A program made the position numbers and the translations under genes. A stretch of 64,000 nt of DNA from NCBI RefSeq assembly GCF_003149515.1, contig NZ_CP029145.1, positions 4,340,001 to 4,404,000 on the forward strand, read 5' to 3'. Shown here piece by piece: positions 57,415 to 64,000 of this stretch; within the stretch, counting starts at the first letter, position 1, and each line of letters opens with the position of its first letter. The notes beneath the pieces are model-generated. The model was given only the letters and a program-made list of their open reading frames with translations. It made no database searches and was not told the DNA's origin. The DNA is from Hymenobacter nivis. GTDB taxonomy: Bacteria > Bacteroidota > Bacteroidia > Cytophagales > Hymenobacteraceae.

Positions 57415-58269
57415 ATGAGCAGCATTTTGGTTTTTGGCGCCTCCGGGCAATTGGGGCAGTGCCTGGCGCACGTGGCGCAGGAGCGGAACATCCCGGGCAT
57501 CGTTTTTCCGCCCGAGGCGCAGGCCAACATCCTGGACGTGAGCGGACTGCAAGCGCTGTTTGCGGAGCACAAGCCGGCCTATTGCATCAACTGCGCCGCC
57601 TACACGGCCGTGGACAAGGCCGAGGACGAGCTGGACCTGGCCCGCAAAATCAACCGCGACGGGGTGGAAAACCTGGCCCGCTTGTGCGGCGAGCACGGCA
57701 CTACGCTCATCCAGATTTCGACCGACTTTGTGTTTGCCGGCACCGGCAACACGCCTCTGGTGGAAACCGACGCCGCCGAGCCTATCAGCGTCTACGGCCT
57801 CACCAAGCTCGAAGGCGAGCAGGTGATTCTGGCCCACACGCGCCAGTTTTTCATCCTGCGCACGAGCTGGCTGTACTCCGAATACGCCAACAACTTCGTG
57901 AAAACAATGCTGCGCCTGGGCCAGGACCGCGACGAGCTGCGCGTCATCTGGGACCAGACCGGCACGCCCTGCTACGCCATCGACCTGGCCGGCTGCATCC
58001 TCACCATCATCGAATCGCAGAGCCAGCAATACGGCATCTACCACTATAGCAACGAAGGCGTTACGTCGTGGTACGACTTTGCCACGGCCATCTTCGAGCT
58101 AAGCGGCACGCCGGTAAAAACCGTGCCCATCCGCACCGCCGAATACCCCACCAAAGCCACCCGCCCAGCCTACTCAGTAATGGACAAGACTAAAGCCAAA
58201 ACGCAGCTTGGAATAGCTATTCCGCACTGGCGCGAGAGTTTGGCGGTATGTATCAAAGCGCTGTCATAA
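57415..58269 (+). CDS. rfbD: dTDP-4-dehydrorhamnose reductase
   Basis: A 284-residue extended short-chain dehydrogenase. VFGASGQLGQCLAHV is the nucleotide loop, NCAAYTAVDKAEDE, QISTDFVFAGTG with the catalytic Ser/Thr, VYGLTKLEGE with the catalytic Tyr-x3-Lys, and RTSWLYSEYANNFVKTML and FDQTGTP-like (IWDQTGTPCYAIDLA) blocks match RfbD. It reduces dTDP-4-dehydrorhamnose to dTDP-L-rhamnose for surface glycans. The other rfb genes are not in the window. A TACTTTGT box lies at 57321. Confidence 0.92.
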   Translation: MSSILVFGASGQLGQCLAHVAQERNIPGIVFPPEAQANILDVSGLQALFAEHKPAYCINCAAYTAVDKAEDELDLARKINRDGVENLARLCGEHGTTLIQISTDFVFAGTGNTPLVETDAAEPISVYGLTKLEGEQVILAHTRQFFILRTSWLYSEYANNFVKTMLRLGQDRDELRVIWDQTGTPCYAIDLAGCILTIIESQSQQYGIYHYSNEGVTSWYDFATAIFELSGTPVKTVPIRTAEYPTKATRPAYSVMDKTKAKTQLGIAIPHWRESLAVCIKALS

Positions 58270-58300
58270 AGTGTATTATGATTAATAATATATAAAAAAT

Positions 58301-58591
58301 ATGTCAAAATCTTATATATTTGAGTTGCTAACACCAGGGGAGGCCCTTGTAAGAATGAGCCTGCTGCTGGTTGCTGTTATTGGCTTCTTTTATCTGTTCT
58401 GGCCCCAATATGCCTTGTTCTGGGAGCCTATATATACACAGGCTACAATTCTAAAGCTTGATTCGAGAAGTGTAGAGTATAAGTTTTATGTGCCTTTGCA
58501 GAATAAAACGTTGTTTTTTGAAAGGACTATCCAACTTCATGAGTCAAAAAGGTTACAAGGGTACACGAAGCTAGAGCGGATTTCAGAATAG
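58301..58591 (+). pseudogene. 5' part of a small AT-rich membrane protein gene (DUF3592-like), cut by IS630
   Basis: The first 95 codons run MSKSYIFEL...KLERISE: a membrane helix (residues 17-41), then a beta-like extracytoplasmic part (TILKLDSRSVEYKFYVPLQ). The frame ends in TAG right at the IS630 left end. The sequence after the IS (59568-59744) continues in the same style (VVYPASNPDYVV and a second membrane helix). Together they reproduce the TM / beta / Y-P-x-N-P / TM order of DUF3592-like proteins. The DNA is clearly AT-rich. Confidence 0.6.
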
Positions 58592-58592
58592 T

Positions 58593-59568
58593 ATACGGGT
58601 TTGGTGGTATCTTCTGATTATGAAAGCGTATTCTCTTGATTTGCGCGAACGCGTGGCGGCCGCTAGTGCGCAGCCCGGCCGCACCATGCCAGCCGTGGCC
58701 GCCCAGTTCAGCGTCTCGGTGTCGTTTGTGGAAAAGCTGCTGCACCGCCAGCGCACTACGGGCTCGGTGGCGGCACTGCCCCCGCATCCTGGTCCAGCGC
58801 CGGAACTGGACGCGGCCGCCCGGAACGAATTGCGGGCCTGCCTGCGCCAGGAGCCCGATGCCACGCTGGCCGAATTGTGCACCTGGCTGGCCGCCATTGG
58901 TGGTCCGGCCGTGAGCCAATCGACCTTGTGGCGAGCCGTGCAGGCGCTGGATTGGCGGCGAAAAAAAAGAGCGTTCACGCCGCTGAGCGCGACACCCAGC
59001 GGGTCGTAGCCCTGCGCCGGGCCTTTGTCGAAGCGGTGCAAGCCGCAGATTTCACCTGTTTGAAGTTCGTGGACGAGACCAGTACCAACCTGACCTATTG
59101 CCGCCGCTACGCCCGGGCCGAAGGCGGGCAGCGCGCCCACCAGGCCACGCCCCTGCACGGGGGGCCGAACGTGACGCTCGTAGCTGCCCTGACGCCCACC
59201 GGCCTGCAAGCGGCCATGACCCTGAGCGGGGCCGTCAACGGGGACGTGTTTGCCGCCTATCTCGACCAGGTGCTCGGCCCCACCCTGGTGCCCGGCGACG
59301 TGGTCGTGCTCGACAACCTGCCGGCCCATAAAGTCGCTGGACTGGCCCAACTCGTAGAAGCCCGCGGAGCCCGCCTGCTTTACTTACCCCCTTACTCGCC
59401 TGACTTCAATCCCATTGAGTTGGCCTTCAGCAAGCTCAAAACCTGGCTGCGCAGGGCCCAGGCCCGCACCCGAGAAGCGCTGGAAGGCGTTATCCAGACG
59501 GCCACTGAATGGATAAGTGAGCAGGATGCTAGAAACTGGTTTGACCATTGTGGATACCACGTACAGTA
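58593..59568 (+). mobile_element. IS630-type insertion sequence
   Basis: About 975 bp. Target TA dinucleotides flank it (58592-58595 on the left, 59567-59568 on the right), as expected for IS630-type elements, and the GTGGTATC motif recurs near both ends in inverted orientation. It holds one two-frame transposase. The exact outer base is uncertain by a few positions because the terminal repeats match poorly beyond 8 bp. Confidence 0.8.
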
Positions 59569-59569
59569 A
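58620..59569 (+). CDS. IS630 transposase made by programmed -1 frameshift (OrfA + OrfB)
   Basis: OrfA (58620-59009) is a helix-turn-helix DNA-binding region (MKAYSLDLRERVAA, VAAQFSVSVSFVEKLL). OrfB, in the -1 frame and ending at 59569, is the DDE domain: KFVDETSTNLTY (Asp), VVVLDNLPAHK (Asp) and LPPYSPDFNPIELAFSKLK (Glu). The frames meet at the A8 run 58961-58968; a -1 slip joins LDWRRKKK to SVHAAERD, a continuous and family-typical sequence. OrfB has no good start of its own, which supports frameshifting. Confidence 0.88.
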
Positions 59570-59744
59570 CCTGAAATTCGCTCTAGATGTTGTATATCCT
59601 GCTTCTAATCCTGACTATGTAGTAATTCCTATTTTGCAACGCCCATTACCATTCTGGTTCTATGCTGGGATAAATCTCATAACACTTCTTTCCTTCATTC
59701 AGAGTGTTGAAGCATTTAGAAAAAGCTTTCATAGCGTAGAATAA
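59568..59744 (+). pseudogene. 3' part of the IS630-split membrane protein gene
   Basis: AT-rich frame after the IS encoding NLKFALDVVYPASNPDYVV, then a membrane helix (LPFWFYAGINLITLLSFI) and a short basic end, stop at 59742-59744. It completes the layout begun at 58301. Removing the IS with one TA does not leave a perfectly open frame: the junction reads GAA-TAA or GAA-TAG-TAT depending on which TA is used, so either the join has been scarred or a few bases were lost. Confidence 0.55.
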
Positions 59745-59748
59745 TATT

Positions 59749-60951
59749 CTACCGCTCATAAAACCGGTGCAGCGCCAGCGCCAGCGCTACGAAGGCGCTG
59801 CCTACTAGGCACACGCCGGCCCATCCGAAGTGCGTCCAGGCCAGGCCGCCGGCGATGGAGCCCAGGGAGCCGCCGGTGAAGTAGCCCGTCATGTACACCG
59901 TGTTGAGGCGGCTGCGGGCCTCGGGGCGCAGCGAAAAGATGAGCGTCTGGTTGGAAATGTGGACCGACTGCACGCCCACGTCGAGCAGGAGAATACCCAG
60001 CACCAGCCCGGCCAGGTAGCCACCGCCCATCCCCAGCAGCAGGTACGAAGCCAACGCCAGCACCAGCCCCGCCGTGATGGCGTAGCTTGACCCGCGCCGG
60101 TCGGCCAAGCCACCGGCCAGCGGCGCGGCCAGGGCCCCGGCGGCGCCTACTAGCCCAAAAAAGCCCGCCACGTCGCTACCGTAGCCATAGGCGGGGCTGC
60201 CGAGGTAAAAAACCAGCGTCGTCCAGAACACGCTGAACGCCGCGAAGACGCTGCCGCCTACCAGCGCCGAGCGCCGCAGGTCCGGCAACTCGCGCGCCAG
60301 CGTAATCAACGAGCGCATGAGCGAGCCGTAGGTGCCCGCAAAGTGGGGGCGGTCGGTGGGCAGGCGCCAGGCCAGCAGGGCCGTGAGGGCCACCATGAGC
60401 ACCGCCGCGCCTTCAAAAACCACGCGCCAGCCGAAGTGGGCCCCTACGTAGCCGCTGGCGGTGCGCGAGAGCAAAATGCCGATGAGCAAGCCGCTCATGA
60501 TGCGGCCCACGATGCGGCCGCGGCTTTCCTCGGGGGCCAGGTGGGCGGCCATGGGTAGTAGCAGCTGCGGCACCGCCGAGCAGATGCCTACCAGCACACT
60601 GGCCCCGGCCAGCACCCCGAAGCTGGGGGCCCCTGCCACCAGGCCCAGGCAGCCGGCTGCGCCCAGCAGCATCAACAGAATCAGGCGCTTGCGCTCCAGC
60701 ATATCGCCGAGCGGCACCACCAGCAAGATGCCCAGCGTGTAGCCTATCTGGGTAGCCGTGGCCACGAGGCTAGCCTGGCTGTCGGAGATGCCGAACGTGC
60801 GGCCGATGGCGGCCAGTAGTGGCTGGTTGTAGTAAATGTTGGCCACCACCAAGCCGCAAGTGAGGGCCATTAGCCAAACCAGCGCGTTGTCGAGGCGGGG
60901 AGCGGCGGATTTGGCAGTAAGTGGCGTTGGAGCCACCGGAGATGATTTCAT
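59749..60951 (-). CDS. MFS transporter
   Basis: A 400-residue protein with 12 predicted membrane helices. GDMLERKRLILL after helix 2 is the MFS motif A (DxxxRK type), and GGLADRRGSS in the second half is its repeat. YNQPLLAAIGRTFGISDSQASLVATATQIGYTLG is the N-terminal first-helix pattern of sugar- or drug-efflux MFS families. Substrate unknown. ATG at 60951 (MKSSPVAPT) is preferred over a longer frame with GC-rich non-coding sequence. It begins 110 bp from the divergent Gre factor gene. Confidence 0.88.
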   Translation of the reverse strand: MKSSPVAPTPLTAKSAAPRLDNALVWLMALTCGLVVANIYYNQPLLAAIGRTFGISDSQASLVATATQIGYTLGILLVVPLGDMLERKRLILLMLLGAAGCLGLVAGAPSFGVLAGASVLVGICSAVPQLLLPMAAHLAPEESRGRIVGRIMSGLLIGILLSRTASGYVGAHFGWRVVFEGAAVLMVALTALLAWRLPTDRPHFAGTYGSLMRSLITLARELPDLRRSALVGGSVFAAFSVFWTTLVFYLGSPAYGYGSDVAGFFGLVGAAGALAAPLAGGLADRRGSSYAITAGLVLALASYLLLGMGGGYLAGLVLGILLLDVGVQSVHISNQTLIFSLRPEARSRLNTVYMTGYFTGGSLGSIAGGLAWTHFGWAGVCLVGSAFVALALALHRFYER

Positions 60952-61060
60952 AGTAACGGTAAGCAAGGAATAAGCGGCGCGAGTCGGACAGAGGTTCTTA
61001 ACCCTAGGGCCCTTGTAATGGTTGCCGGCAACCCCGCCCCGGCCATTGCGTTCAACCCTG

Positions 61061-61609
61061 ATGAGCCGCGCATTCACCAAAGAAGACGACGTACAGGCCG
61101 CGCCCATCGTGCCGCCCCGCGCCGCCCTGCCGCCGGGCACACCCAACTACGTCACGCCCCAGGGCCTGGCGCAACTGCGCGCCGAGCACACGGCCCTCGA
61201 AGCCGAGCACACGGTCGCCGCGGCCAACCACGACAACGATACCGACCGCACCCACCGCCTCTCGCTGCTAAACGGCCGCTTGGCGCTGCTGGCCGAGCGC
61301 ATCACCAGCGCCAAGGTGATTGACCTGCAAGGGCAACCGACCAAGGAAGTGCGCTTCGGAGCCACTGTGCGGCTGCGCACCGTAAGCGGCGGCAAAGTAG
61401 GCTTCGAGCGCACCTTCACTATCGTGGGCGTCGACGAAGCCGATGTGGCGGCGGGCAAAGTGGGCTTCGTGGCGCCCATTGCCCGCGCCATTATTGGCGT
61501 GAAGCTGGGCAAGAAAGCCATGCTGCCGCTGGGGCCCCCGCCGGAAGTGGTGGAGGTGGTAAGCATTGCTTATGCTGAGCCGGCGCCTTCCGTGCCTACG
61601 GCATCGTGA
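61061..61609 (+). CDS. GreA/GreB-family transcription elongation factor
   Basis: A 182-residue Gre factor. MSRAFTKEDD is the start common to one Bacteroidota Gre-like group; residues 25-95 form the antiparallel coiled-coil finger (GLAQLRAEHTALEAEH..RLALLAERITSAKVID), and the C-terminal FKBP-like domain has VRFGATVRLRTVSGGK, FTIVGVDEADV and PIARAIIGVKLGKK. Gre factors rescue backtracked RNA polymerase. The finger-tip acidic residues D and E expected for cleavage are not obvious (NHDNDTDR is the tip), so activity may be modified. The last 14 bp overlap the convergent lipoprotein gene. Confidence 0.88.
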   Translation: MSRAFTKEDDVQAAPIVPPRAALPPGTPNYVTPQGLAQLRAEHTALEAEHTVAAANHDNDTDRTHRLSLLNGRLALLAERITSAKVIDLQGQPTKEVRFGATVRLRTVSGGKVGFERTFTIVGVDEADVAAGKVGFVAPIARAIIGVKLGKKAMLPLGPPPEVVEVVSIAYAEPAPSVPTAS

Positions 61610-62384
61610 AGCTGACGACGGGCGAAGGCGTTAGGTTGGGGTTGAACCAGGTGAGCTGGAGGCCCGTAACCAAGTCGTTGTAGAAGCTGCCCTGGCCCGT
61701 GCCGTACGCTACGGCGTAGGCGGTGGTGCCGCTGGCGGCGCTAAAGCCACGACCCAGTAGGTTGGCGCGGCTCATCGTCCAGGTAGAAGCACTCACGGCC
61801 ATGGCTTGTGAACCGCCGGTAAAAATGTGGATGGAACTGGTGGCCGTCAGGTAGCTCACGTCGGGCGTCGTACCAAAGTACAGCACGTAGTCGTGGTTGA
61901 AGTCCGGTAGCAGGGTGGTGAGGGTAGTTCGGAAATTAATGGCTGGTACGGTTCCGCCTCCTCCAGTGGTGGCCATTATGCTGGTGGCCTGGAGGCCAGT
62001 GGCCCGAATGGTGGGCTCCTGAACGAGCGAGTAGGTTTCGGGTAGCCGGGTAATTACCTCAACCTGCGGATGGGCTACGCTGCGGAGCAGAAACGTGCTC
62101 AGGCCGGGCTTGGTGAACACGAGGCTATAGGTGCCGGCCGGCACTGCGCCAATAATAAATTCGCCGGCGTCGTTCGTTGTGGCCGTAAGTAAGGGGTTTG
62201 TATTCAGTACCGTAACCGTCACGCCTTCCTTAGGCTGGGCCTTGCTGTTTTGGTCGATGACGGTGACCGTGCCCGCAATGCCGGTCGTCGGTGTGGGGTC
62301 CTGGTTCTTTTTGCCGCAGCCATTGAGCAGGGCCAGTGCGTAGCACAGCCCAAGCAGCCAGCAGTACCGTAGGTTTGTTTTCAT
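61596..62384 (-). CDS. lipoprotein with carboxypeptidase-regulatory-like domain
   Basis: A 262-residue protein. Lipobox LLNGC (Cys23). Residues 35-125 form a CarboxypepD_reg-like beta-sandwich (GIAGTVTVID, EGVTVTVLNTNP, NDAGEFIIGAVPAGTYSLVFTKPGLST). The C-terminal half is beta-rich, possibly a second sandwich. Envelope-anchored, function unknown; similar domains decorate TonB-linked receptors. Its 3' end overlaps the convergent Gre gene by 14 bp. Confidence 0.8.
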   Translation of the reverse strand: MKTNLRYCWLLGLCYALALLNGCGKKNQDPTPTTGIAGTVTVIDQNSKAQPKEGVTVTVLNTNPLLTATTNDAGEFIIGAVPAGTYSLVFTKPGLSTFLLRSVAHPQVEVITRLPETYSLVQEPTIRATGLQATSIMATTGGGGTVPAINFRTTLTTLLPDFNHDYVLYFGTTPDVSYLTATSSIHIFTGGSQAMAVSASTWTMSRANLLGRGFSAASGTTAYAVAYGTGQGSFYNDLVTGLQLTWFNPNLTPSPVVSFTMP

Positions 62385-62577
62385 AAGGAAGGAGCAAGTA
62401 TTAGAAGGTGTGGCTACGCGGTGTAATATTGGTTGCTAATGTAAAGTGGTAGAAGGCGGACGCAGGGGCCCGCTGTAAAATGTTGCTGCAACCAGTATTG
62501 TGCAGCGTGGTAATCACGGCGGCCATGGCCTTCACTTCGCACTGGATAGGTTTTGCGTTCGGGGTACCTGAATCGCT

Positions 62578-62601
62578 GCCCCGCAGGGGTCCCGTGGGGT
62601 T
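62578..62601 (-). repeat. dispersed repeat, CCCGCAGGGGTCCCGTGGGG copy
   Basis: Reverse-complement variant of the repeat unit at 20458 and 42334, here AACCCCACGGGACCCC on the minus strand, directly next to the gluconolactonase relic. Confidence 0.6.
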
Positions 62602-62636
62602 CCGGTAGCTAACTTGGAAACCACTCTACGGCCAGT

Positions 62637-62762
62637 GCCTTCGACCCCGGCGCAACGGCCGCCAACTGCGCCTGGGGCGACGACGGCCACGCGCCCTACA
62701 TCACAGCCAGCACCTTCATGTGCCGCATGAAAATACTGGCCCAAGGTGAGGTGGGTAATTGA
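62637..62762 (+). pseudogene. C-terminal relic of an SMP-30/gluconolactonase-like gene
   Basis: The frame reads CAWGDDGHAPYITASTFMCR and ends at TGA 62760-62762. AWGDDGxxxYITAST is the last conserved blade motif of SMP-30/gluconolactonase proteins, and the stop position fits the family's C-terminus. Only about 40 codons remain; upstream in-frame sequence is unrelated and interrupted by the dispersed repeat, which may mark the break point. Confidence 0.5.
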
Positions 62763-62817
62763 TTTAGGGGCTCCGGGGGGAATTAAAGCACGTTTGGAAT
62801 CTAAAGAGTGCTTTTAA

Positions 62818-62914
62818 AACGTCATGCTGAGCGCAGCCGAAGCATCTTTACCGCGGCAGTAATTGTTGGTTTACTGCCGCGGTAGAGATGCTTCGGCTGC
62901 GCTCAGCATGACGT
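62818..62914. repeat. long near-perfect inverted repeat
   Basis: ACGTCATGCTGAGCGCAGCC at the left is matched by its inverse ending at 62913, with arms of about 45 bp (one or two differences) around a loop of 8 nt (TTGTTGGT). No coding capacity. It is likely a copy of a widespread palindromic REP-like or MITE-like unit that could act as a terminator between flanking genes. Confidence 0.8.
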
Positions 62915-62968
62915 TCTTTTAAATTTCCAGCTGTACTCTTAGCAACCGTTAGCCTGGGAGCCCAAGAT

Positions 62969-63895
62969 TCATACCGTCAGCTTCCTATAGGCCCCTGGGG
63001 TCAGGCCCTCGTGCTTTTTGAATAGGGCCTGGAAGTGCGACAGGTTGTTAAAGCCGGCGCGCAGGCACACATCGGTCACGTTGGCCAGGGGCTGGCGCAG
63101 CAGGTGCTTGGCCTCGGCTAGTCGCTCGCGGATGATGTACTCGATGGGGGTTAGGCCGAACTCGCGCTTGAACACCCGGAAGAAGTTGGCCTTGCTCATG
63201 CAGGCCAGGGCGCTGAGCTTGTCCACCGACAGGTTTTCGGTCAGGTGGCGCTTGATGTAGTCCACTACGGCGGCGAAGCGGTGGGTGGTGAGGTGCCGGG
63301 CGTAGTCGTGGAAAATGAGCGCGCGGGCCTGGGTTTGCATCAGGCGCACCAGCAGCTCCTGCAAAGTGAAGCTGGCCAGCACATCCTTGGCCGCGTCGGT
63401 AGTGCGCGACACGGCCACGAGGCGCTCCAGGGTGCCGGTCAGCTCGGGGGTGTTGGTGAGGTGGGCGTGCTCGGGGGCCCCTAGGGCCCAGGGCGTGTGG
63501 GCCTCAGCGCGCGGGTAGCGCTCATTCAGCAGCTCCACGGTATGGCGGATGGTATCCGGGGCGATGGCCACGGCCAGGCATTGGGTGGGTTGGCAGGCGC
63601 AGGCCTCGGGGAAGTCAATCTCCATCCGCTCGTCTTCGCCCACCACCACCGACTCGCCGGGGAAGTAATCGAAGGCAGGGCGGCCGGGCAGGTGCATTAC
63701 CTTTTTGCCGCGCAGCATGGTCGTCAGGGCCAGGCCGTCGAGGCGCAGGGCCACGCGGTAAGCCTTTTGGTGGGTTTCGAAGATGTTCAGCTCGTAAGAA
63801 TCCAGGGCGAAAACGGTGCGGTTTTCCACTAGGCTCTGCAGCTGGTGCGGTGGCAGCGGGGCCACGGCGGCGGGCAAATGGACGCGAGGATTCAT
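62969..63895 (-). CDS. AraC-family transcriptional regulator
   Basis: A 308-residue regulator. The N-terminal domain (residues 20-190) is the cupin-like AraC_N sensor type (LDGLALTTMLRGKKVMHLPG, FDYFPGESVVVGE, PTQCLAVAIAP), and the C-terminal 100 residues form two helix-turn-helix motifs (LSVDKLSALACMSKANFFRVFKREFGLTPIEYI and VTDVCLRAGFNNLSHFQALFKKHEGLTP). ATG at 63895 is chosen. Such regulators usually control an adjacent oxidoreductase or aldo-keto gene; that neighbour would lie beyond the right edge. Confidence 0.9.
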   Translation of the reverse strand: MNPRVHLPAAVAPLPPHQLQSLVENRTVFALDSYELNIFETHQKAYRVALRLDGLALTTMLRGKKVMHLPGRPAFDYFPGESVVVGEDERMEIDFPEACACQPTQCLAVAIAPDTIRHTVELLNERYPRAEAHTPWALGAPEHAHLTNTPELTGTLERLVAVSRTTDAAKDVLASFTLQELLVRLMQTQARALIFHDYARHLTTHRFAAVVDYIKRHLTENLSVDKLSALACMSKANFFRVFKREFGLTPIEYIIRERLAEAKHLLRQPLANVTDVCLRAGFNNLSHFQALFKKHEGLTPGAYRKLTV

Positions 63896-64000
63896 AAGCA
63901 AAACGAATGACGAAGACCATGAAGCGCCGCCCGGCAGGTGCAAGTTGCGACAATCCCAGCACTTTCTGCGACGATAACGCAAACGGTTGTTCTACTAATA

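Larger units (their letters stand above)
62385..62968. other. gene-poor stretch with repeats and a gluconolactonase relic
   Basis: About 580 bp between a lipoprotein gene and an AraC regulator. It contains a dispersed repeat copy (62578), a C-terminal relic of an SMP-30-like gene (62637-62762) and a long perfect hairpin (62818-62914). No intact gene is present. Confidence 0.6.

Overview
The window is high-GC DNA that reads like the chromosome of a member of Bacteroidota, order Cytophagales, most probably a Hymenobacter-type organism. The evidence is indirect: genes lack clear Shine-Dalgarno sites; TAnnTTTG-type minus-7 promoter boxes sit upstream of several genes; many products are signal-peptide proteins or lipoproteins of Bacteroidota type (OmpH/Skp-like, TonB C-terminal, carboxypeptidase-regulatory-like); the gene orders pheT/coiled coil/zapA/rny and cmk/ispH are present; and the tmRNA tag ends in YAMAA. 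No rRNA, tRNA, CRISPR array, plasmid or prophage module is visible. Species cannot be fixed by eye.

Layout. 1-12.7 kb: the C-terminal part of an M1 metallopeptidase, a b-type cytochrome, an aminotransferase, a TylF-like methyltransferase, an AT-rich orphan gene with a TIR/deoxyribosyltransferase-like domain, NADP isocitrate dehydrogenase, a large M16 peptidase, dnaX, and the tmRNA gene ssrA. 12.3-22.6 kb: small secreted or lipoproteins of unknown role, one carrying a nonsense codon, then UV endonuclease, metallophosphoesterase, RadC, a DUF1684 protein, a coupled molybdopterin/flavin redox pair and a Uma2 nuclease. 22.7-27.8 kb: the pheT, coiled-coil, zapA, rny cluster (translation, division, RNA decay). 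27.9-41.8 kb: housekeeping and envelope genes (amidase, pyridine-nucleotide disulfide oxidoreductase, ohr, sucD, cystathionine beta-synthase, response regulator, adenine deaminase, cmk, ispH, macrodomain). 42.4-45.7 kb: a retropepsin-like protein, RimK and an AstE-like deacylase, an amidoligase gene set, followed by an OmpH-like chaperone.

The second half is more mobile. An intact IS4-type element (45.8-47.06 kb) with a 9-bp target duplication is followed by two long inverted repeats, a decayed sialidase-like fragment and gene-poor DNA up to 50 kb. Then come a CvfB-like RNA-binding protein, a TonB-C protein, a BamA/Omp85 protein, and a radical-SAM plus DUF4130 DNA-metabolism pair interrupted by two other genes. 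An IS630 element (58.6-59.57 kb) splits a small AT-rich membrane-protein gene. The window closes with an MFS transporter, a Gre factor, a lipoprotein, a gluconolactonase relic and an AraC regulator.

The observations most worth following are: an A10 run in dnaX at the end of the clamp-loader core, where either shifted frame stops within six codons, so one gene could give both tau and gamma; the AT-rich TIR/NDT-like orphan; the amidoligase trio with possibly leaderless promoters; an AT-rich codon patch inside pheT; and several families of dispersed palindromic repeats.
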